Source: Nevskia ramosa DSM 11499 (lineage in GTDB: Bacteria; Pseudomonadota; Gammaproteobacteria; Nevskiales; Nevskiaceae). From it: a stretch of DNA of 64,000 bases. The stretch is from contig NZ_ATVI01000006.1 of NCBI RefSeq assembly GCF_000420645.1, positions 310,001 through 374,000 on the forward strand. The letters are read 5' to 3'. The notes under the pieces were generated by a model. It was given only the letters and a program-made list of their open reading frames with translations. It made no database searches and was not told where the DNA came from. Below, piece by piece: positions 59,737-64,000 of the stretch; positions within the stretch are counted from its first letter, which is position 1; each line of letters starts with the position of its first letter. The translations under genes were made by a program, and so were the position numbers.

Positions 59737-60303
59737 ATGAACATTCAAAAAAGAAACTTCCTGCTGACCGTTGTTACCGCCATGGTCTTGGCAACTGGCG
59801 CCTTTGGCGGCGGACAGGCCGTTGCGGCGGCCACTGCCGAAGAGCTGAATGCCGACGGCGAGCGCGCCCTCAAGGCCTTGTACAAGAGCAATCCGACGGC
59901 CGAGAAGCTCGCCAAGGAAGCCAAGGCGGTGCTGGTGTTCCCGAACATCGTCAAGGCCGGCCTGGTCTTCGGCGGCTCCTATGGCGAAGGCGTGCTGACC
60001 AAGGGCAGCACGGTGTCCGGCTACTACAACTCGATCTCCGCGTCATGGGGCCTGCAGGCCGGCGCCACGACCTATGGCTACGCCATTTTTCTAATGAGCG
60101 ATGCCGCGATCAAGTACCTCGAGAAGTCCTCTGGCTGGGAATTGGGCACGGGCCCGTCCGTGGTCGTAGTCAACGAAGGCGTTGCCAAAAACATCTCGAC
60201 TTCGACCGTCCGCAAGGATGCCTATGCCTTCATCTTCGATCAGCAGGGCCTGATGGCGTCGCTGAGCATCGAAGGCACCAAGGTCACCCCGATCAAGCGT
60301 TGA
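59737..60303 (+). CDS. SYLF-domain (Ysc84-like) exported lipid-binding protein
   Basis: The 188-residue protein has a signal peptide (NFLLTVVTAMVLATGAFGGGQAVA), then the SYLF domain: SNPTAEKLAKEAKAVLVFPNIVKAGLVFGGSYGEGVLTKGSTVSGYYNSISASWGLQAGATTYGYAIFLM and VVVVNEGVAKNISTSTVRKDAYAFIFDQQGLMASLSIEGTKVTPI. The domain binds lipids. It is found near CsbD and DUF1328 genes in stress regions, as here. No clear Shine-Dalgarno sequence is seen. Confidence 0.9.
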   Translation: MNIQKRNFLLTVVTAMVLATGAFGGGQAVAAATAEELNADGERALKALYKSNPTAEKLAKEAKAVLVFPNIVKAGLVFGGSYGEGVLTKGSTVSGYYNSISASWGLQAGATTYGYAIFLMSDAAIKYLEKSSGWELGTGPSVVVVNEGVAKNISTSTVRKDAYAFIFDQQGLMASLSIEGTKVTPIKR

Positions 60304-60424
60304 GCTTTTTGCGAATGGAGTCATGCGGCGGGAACGCCGCATGCTCCAGATCTGATGAAGCATTAATGAACACGTATTCGATCACGATCACCCCAACCAG
60401 GCTGGATTGAAGGAGGAAGGACAA

Positions 60425-60595
60425 ATGCTGCATTACACAATCGTATTTCTGGTCATTGCACTGATTGCTGGCGTGCTGGGCTTCGGCGGCGTCGCCGGCA
60501 CCGCAGCAAGCATTGCCAAGGTTCTCTTCCTGGTCTTCCTGGTCCTGTTCGTGATTTCGCTGATCAAGGGCCGCCGTCCTCGTCTGGATTTGTGA
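60425..60595 (+). CDS. DUF1328 small membrane protein (YtjA-like)
   Basis: The 56-residue protein has two helices ([44 protein letters not shown]) and the typical [10 protein letters not shown] stretch of DUF1328. These small inner-membrane proteins are stress-induced in several bacteria. A strong GGAGGAAGG ribosome site precedes the ATG. It follows the SYLF gene by 121 bp and precedes CsbD. Confidence 0.93.
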   Translation: MLHYTIVFLVIALIAGVLGFGGVAGTAASIAKVLFLVFLVLFVISLIKGRRPRLDL

Positions 60596-60722
60596 TTTGC
60601 AGTTATGCAGGAAGTGGAAGAAGCAGACGTAAACAGCAGCAAGTTTTCTCATTCAACATTTCAAGCAGCCCACACCACACATCGAGTAGTACTCGAGAAC
60701 TGACATTCAACAGGAGCTTCAA

Positions 60723-61019
60723 ATGAGCACGAACAAAACCGCCGATGCCACCAAGAAAGCCGTCGATGATGCCGCCTCCAGCGCAGCAGCCGACAAGGCC
60801 AAGGGCCACACCAAGGAAGTGGTCGGCAGCATCAAGGCCAAGGTTGGCAGCCTGATCGGCGACAAGGAACTGGAAGCCAAGGGCCATGCCCAGAACGCCG
60901 AAGGCAAGACGGATCGCCTGAAGGGCGAGATCAAGGAAACGATCGAAGACGTCAAGGACAAGGTCAAGGCCGGTGTCGAAGTCGTCAAGGAAAAGCTTAC
61001 CGGCGACAAGAAGAAATAG
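60723..61019 (+). CDS. CsbD-like stress protein
   Basis: The 98-residue protein is highly charged, Lys/Asp/Glu-rich, with two copies of a CsbD-type helix stretch: KAKGHTKEVVGSIKAKVGSLIGDKELEAKGHAQNAEGKTDRLKGEIKETIED and VKDKVKAGVEVVKEKLTGD. CsbD proteins are general stress proteins of cytoplasmic type. An AGGAGC site nine bases before ATG. It ends before the terminator at 61045. Confidence 0.9.
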   Translation: MSTNKTADATKKAVDDAASSAAADKAKGHTKEVVGSIKAKVGSLIGDKELEAKGHAQNAEGKTDRLKGEIKETIEDVKDKVKAGVEVVKEKLTGDKKK

Positions 61020-61045
61020 TCGTCGGCGGTACTTCCGATGCACAG

Positions 61046-61071
61046 AAAAAGCCCCGGTGACGGGGCTTTTT
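61046..61071 (+). terminator. Rho-independent terminator of the csbD gene
   Basis: GCCCCG (61051-61056) pairs with CGGGGC (61061-61066) over GTGA, with five A before and five T after. It is 27 bases past the CsbD stop. Confidence 0.93.
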
Positions 61072-61295
61072 CTTGTCTGGCCATTATTCGTGCAGGACCA
61101 CTCCCGGCGTTTCAACGCTTGCGCCGGCCCGTTCATTCCGCTTCGCGGGCCATCAAGCCAAGCCACACGAAGCTCGCGGGCACGATAACTGACGCCTCCC
61201 TTGCATCCAGCCTGCAGTTCGCCCGAATCCGGCGGCCTTCAGCTCATGGATCGGCCTTTCCAGGCGTCACAAGAGGCAGGAATGATTTGATCCGC

Positions 61296-62846
61296 ATGAC
61301 CGACATCGTCGATACACCCACCGAGCCTGAAGGCGATACGCCCGAACGCGGCCTCGATGCCGGCGCGTCCGAACCTGCCGAGGCGGCAGGCGAGGACATG
61401 GTCACGCCGCTGCCGTCTCCCGGACTGGTGCCGGAGCCACGTCGCACGGTCAGGAAGACGGCCCTGCCGCGCAAGCAGCGCTTGGTCGCGGTATCGAACC
61501 GAGTCGGGCCGGTGCGTTCCGCCTCGAGAGCCGGCGGGCTGGCAGTGGCACTGGTCGATACGCTGCGTGAGACCGGTGGCCTGTGGTTCGGCTGGAGCGG
61601 CAAGATCGCCGACGAAGGCGCGGTGAAGACCGAGCGCTCCAGCGGCATCACCACCGCCACCCTGGATCTGAGCCAGGACGAGTTCGACGAGTACTACAAC
61701 GGCTTCGCCAATCGCTGCCTGTGGCCGCTGTTCCATTACCGGATGGATCTGACTGCCTATGACCGCCGCTTCTACGACGGCTACCTGAGAGTCAACCGAC
61801 GCTTCGCCGATGCCTTGGTGCCGCTGCTCAAGTCGGACGATCTGCTCTGGGTGCACGACTACCACCTGCTGCCGTTCGGCCAGGTGCTGCGTGAACTGGG
61901 CGTGCAGCAGCTGATCGGCTTCTTCCTCCACATCCCCTTCCCGTCGCGAGAAGTGCTGGCCACCCTGCCGCACCACCATTCGCTGGTACGCGCGCTGTTC
62001 TCCTACGATCTGGTCGGCTTCCAGACCGAAGCCGACACCGGCCGCTTCGTCGACTACGTACTCAACGAAGTCGAAGGCTCATCACTGGTCGGCGACGTCC
62101 TGCATGCCTTCGGCCGCAACGTCCGGGTCATGGATTTCCCGATCGGCATCGATACCGCCGAGTACGCCAGCTTCACCAATACCGAAGACGGCCGCCGCCA
62201 AACCGAGCGCGTGCGCGCCGCCCTGCGTGGCCGCGCGCAGATCATCGGTGTTGACCGGCTCGACTACACCAAGGGCCTGCCGGATCGCTTCATCGCCTTC
62301 GAGCATTTCCTCGACAACTACCCGGAGGCGCACGGCCGGGTAGAGCTGCTGCAGATCGCGCCGACCTCGCGGGGCGAAGTGCCCGAGTACGTGAATATCC
62401 GCGAGCAGCTCGAACAGGCAGCGGGGCGCATCAACAGCCGCCATGCCGAGGTCGACTGGACGCCGATCCGCTACATGAACCGCACGGTGTCGCGGCGGGC
62501 ACTGGCCGGCCTGTTCCGCGCCAGCGCCATCGGCCTGGTGACGCCGCTGCGAGACGGCATGAACCTGGTCGCCAAGGAATATGTGGCGGCACAGGACCAG
62601 CAAGATCCCGGCGTGCTGATCCTGTCGCGTTTCGCGGGCGCCGCGCAGCAGATGTCGGCAGCGCTGATCGTCAACCCCTATGACCCGGTCAGCGTCGCCG
62701 AGAACATCAATCGCGCGCTGCAGATGCCGCTGGCAGAACGCCGTGCGCGCCATCAGACCCTGCTCCAGGGCCTGCACGACGAAGACCTTGCCCATTGGCG
62801 CCAACGCTTCGTGACGGCGCTTTCAGAAGCCAGCGCGACGCGCTGA
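61296..62846 (+). CDS. otsA: trehalose-6-phosphate synthase
   Basis: The 516-residue GT20 enzyme has a Pro/Glu-rich N-terminal extension of about 55 residues, then RLVAVSNRVGPV, GGLAVALVDTL, GLWFGWSGK, VHDYHLLPFG, FFLHIPFPSREV, GVDRLDYTKGLPDRFIAFE and TPLRDGMNLVAKEYVAAQ. These are the UDP-glucose and glucose-6-phosphate binding sites. ATG 61296 is chosen; TTG 61287 has an AGGA five bases upstream and adds three residues. It works with otsB 2 kb away on the other strand. Lies after the stress-gene terminator. Confidence 0.94.
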   Translation: MTDIVDTPTEPEGDTPERGLDAGASEPAEAAGEDMVTPLPSPGLVPEPRRTVRKTALPRKQRLVAVSNRVGPVRSASRAGGLAVALVDTLRETGGLWFGWSGKIADEGAVKTERSSGITTATLDLSQDEFDEYYNGFANRCLWPLFHYRMDLTAYDRRFYDGYLRVNRRFADALVPLLKSDDLLWVHDYHLLPFGQVLRELGVQQLIGFFLHIPFPSREVLATLPHHHSLVRALFSYDLVGFQTEADTGRFVDYVLNEVEGSSLVGDVLHAFGRNVRVMDFPIGIDTAEYASFTNTEDGRRQTERVRAALRGRAQIIGVDRLDYTKGLPDRFIAFEHFLDNYPEAHGRVELLQIAPTSRGEVPEYVNIREQLEQAAGRINSRHAEVDWTPIRYMNRTVSRRALAGLFRASAIGLVTPLRDGMNLVAKEYVAAQDQQDPGVLILSRFAGAAQQMSAALIVNPYDPVSVAENINRALQMPLAERRARHQTLLQGLHDEDLAHWRQRFVTALSEASATR

Positions 62847-63015
62847 CAGCGGCTGGCAGGCGTTTCGAGCCCTCATCGGCAAGAGCTGCGCCGATACGCC
62901 CTTTGGTCTTGTAATTTTTATCAGCGTTGTCGCAAACACGCTGAAAGCGCCTGCGGCAGGCCGGGCACGGCACTTGTTGTTACCTGGACACACTTCAGTC
63001 GATTCCAGGGAAAAC

Positions 63016-64000
63016 ATGCTCCGAGCCACGCCAAAATCGACCGCAGCTGCTGAAGTCGGGACGCTGCCCGCCAAGTCGCGGACCCAGCGCTCGACTCGCG
63101 GCGCGTCGGTTGCGCCGGCATCGGTGTTCTTCCTCGACGTCGGCAAGGCCGGCCCGGCACGCGAATGGCCGGCGCTGTTCGACCGCTGTGCCGCACTCGG
63201 TTGCGATGCCGTGCTGCTGTCCTCGCCGTTCGTGGCCGATCAGCTGCTGCCGCCGCAGGGCACCACCGATGCCGAGCCGGCGACCAAGATGCTGGCGCTG
63301 CTAGTGCAGGAAGCGCAGCAGCACGGCTTGGCGCTGTATCTCGATGTGCCGCTCGACCGCGCCGCCGCCGGCAGCCCGGTGGTCGTCGAACATGCTGACT
63401 GGTTCCGCGTGCCGCCGCGCCACGACGCCGCCGCGCTCGATCCGCGCCGCGCCGCGCCGCCGGTCACCTCTCTTGAACTCAGTGCCGCCCCGGCGCAGTT
63501 GCCGGCCGTCACCCGTCACTGGCGGGCGCAGCTGAGCACCTGGCTGGATACCGGCATCGCCGGCTTCCGCTTGGCTGCACCCGCTCGCCTGCAGTCACTG
63601 CAGCAGGCGCTGGTCGGCGATCTGGCTACGCGTGCGCAGTTCATCGACTGGCGGCCGGCCTCGCTGCTGCGCGCCGGGCTCAAGTCCAGCGATCCGGCCG
63701 TCACCATGCTGGCGCTGCTCGATGGTCCGCTCGACCAGACCGCCAACGGCAGCGACGAAATGCTCGAATGTGCCTGCTGCCAGGTGCGCGCGCTGGCCGC
63801 CGGTGCCACGCATGGCGTGATGCTGCCGATGGATTTCGGCCGCGCCGCGCTCGATGCCGAAGGCCATCTGCGGCCAACCTCGCTAATCACCGAAGCCCTG
63901 CAGACGCCGGCCGAGCCGAAGGTCGAGAAGGCTGCCAAGGCAAGCCTCACTGCCAAGCGCGCGCAGACCAAGGTCAATGTCGATGCGGCACTGGCGGCCC
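63016..64000 (+). CDS. GH13-like TIM-barrel protein, truncated by window end
   Basis: The frame from ATG 63016 is open to the last base, 328 codons. After a 35-residue basic tail it has a glycoside-hydrolase-13-like barrel start (SVFFLDVGKAG, LFDRCAALGCDAVLLSSPFVAD), LYLDVPLDRAA and TGIAGFRLAAPARL. In active enzymes this last motif is GFRxD, so the catalytic Asp is missing here; it may be an inactive domain. Such domains occur in front of the maltosyltransferase GlgE or similar trehalose/glycogen enzymes, which fits its place after otsA. The rest of the protein is needed to name it. Confidence 0.6.
   Translation, partial: MLRATPKSTAAAEVGTLPAKSRTQRSTRGASVAPASVFFLDVGKAGPAREWPALFDRCAALGCDAVLLSSPFVADQLLPPQGTTDAEPATKMLALLVQEAQQHGLALYLDVPLDRAAAGSPVVVEHADWFRVPPRHDAAALDPRRAAPPVTSLELSAAPAQLPAVTRHWRAQLSTWLDTGIAGFRLAAPARLQSLQQALVGDLATRAQFIDWRPASLLRAGLKSSDPAVTMLALLDGPLDQTANGSDEMLECACCQVRALAAGATHGVMLPMDFGRAALDAEGHLRPTSLITEALQTPAEPKVEKAAKASLTAKRAQTKVNVDAALAA

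Overview
The window is about 64 kb of gene-dense, GC-rich chromosome (coding DNA looks close to two-thirds G+C) from a free-living Gram-negative bacterium. Lipoproteins with clear lipoboxes, an outer-membrane beta-barrel domain, three-gene PntAA/PntAB/PntB transhydrogenase, WS/DGAT wax-ester acyltransferase, DUF3015/DUF4105 pair, queuosine-precursor transporter and glycine-zipper proteins together suggest a gammaproteobacterium near Xanthomonadales/Nevskiales. That placement is inferred from gene content only. No rRNA, tRNA, CRISPR array, prophage or intact insertion sequence was seen.

Layout. 1-2.7 kb: a HupE/UreJ-type membrane protein converging on a DUF4331 protein and a small lipoprotein. 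2.8-5.9 kb: the pnt operon, with a hairpin in its leader and a duplicated pntB start split by a REP-like insertion. 6-14.3 kb: two large lipoproteins (an Ig-like protein and a CocE-like hydrolase), a membrane protein and the DUF3015/DUF4105 pair. 14.3-24 kb: a winged-helix/kinase/TM/TPR receptor, a 268-bp structured inverted-repeat element, a 1621-residue surface protein that continues into an outer-membrane beta-barrel, and a convergent seven-repeat FG-GAP protein. 24-30 kb: photolyase/cryptochrome, a TIR/TM/TPR protein overlapping a small unknown gene, a YhhQ transporter and a secreted protein. 30-35 kb: DUF429-like protein, pirin, two glycine-zipper proteins and a DEAD-box RNA helicase. 35-43.9 kb: GFA protein, ATP-dependent DNA ligase carrying a palindromic insertion, LLM flavin oxidoreductase, MFS and EamA transporters, MocR regulator, YgjP-type peptidase, DUF3224. 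44-53.4 kb: PriA, a three-gene lipid/glycolipid cluster, TerC and UvrD. 53.5-58.5 kb: secreted protein, MtfA peptidase, GST, a lower-GC membrane gene, a frameshifted small gene, a TetR regulator with a likely operator, and a lipoprotein. 58.5-64 kb: trehalose and stress genes (OtsB, a 24-residue membrane peptide, SYLF, DUF1328, CsbD, OtsA) and a GH13-like protein cut off by the window end.

Genes working together: PntAA-AB-B supply NADPH from the proton gradient. OtsA makes trehalose-6-phosphate and OtsB dephosphorylates it, next to stress-linked families. PriA, UvrD, the ATP-dependent ligase and the photolyase serve DNA repair and restart but are scattered. The most unusual items are (i) the TIR/TM/TPR gene with its overlapping unknown partner, (ii) a receptor of parallel design with a kinase head 9 kb away, (iii) the 268-bp element beside that receptor, (iv) the sorting-signal/beta-barrel fusion, and (v) a 25-bp motif placed almost identically upstream of two large exported-protein genes.
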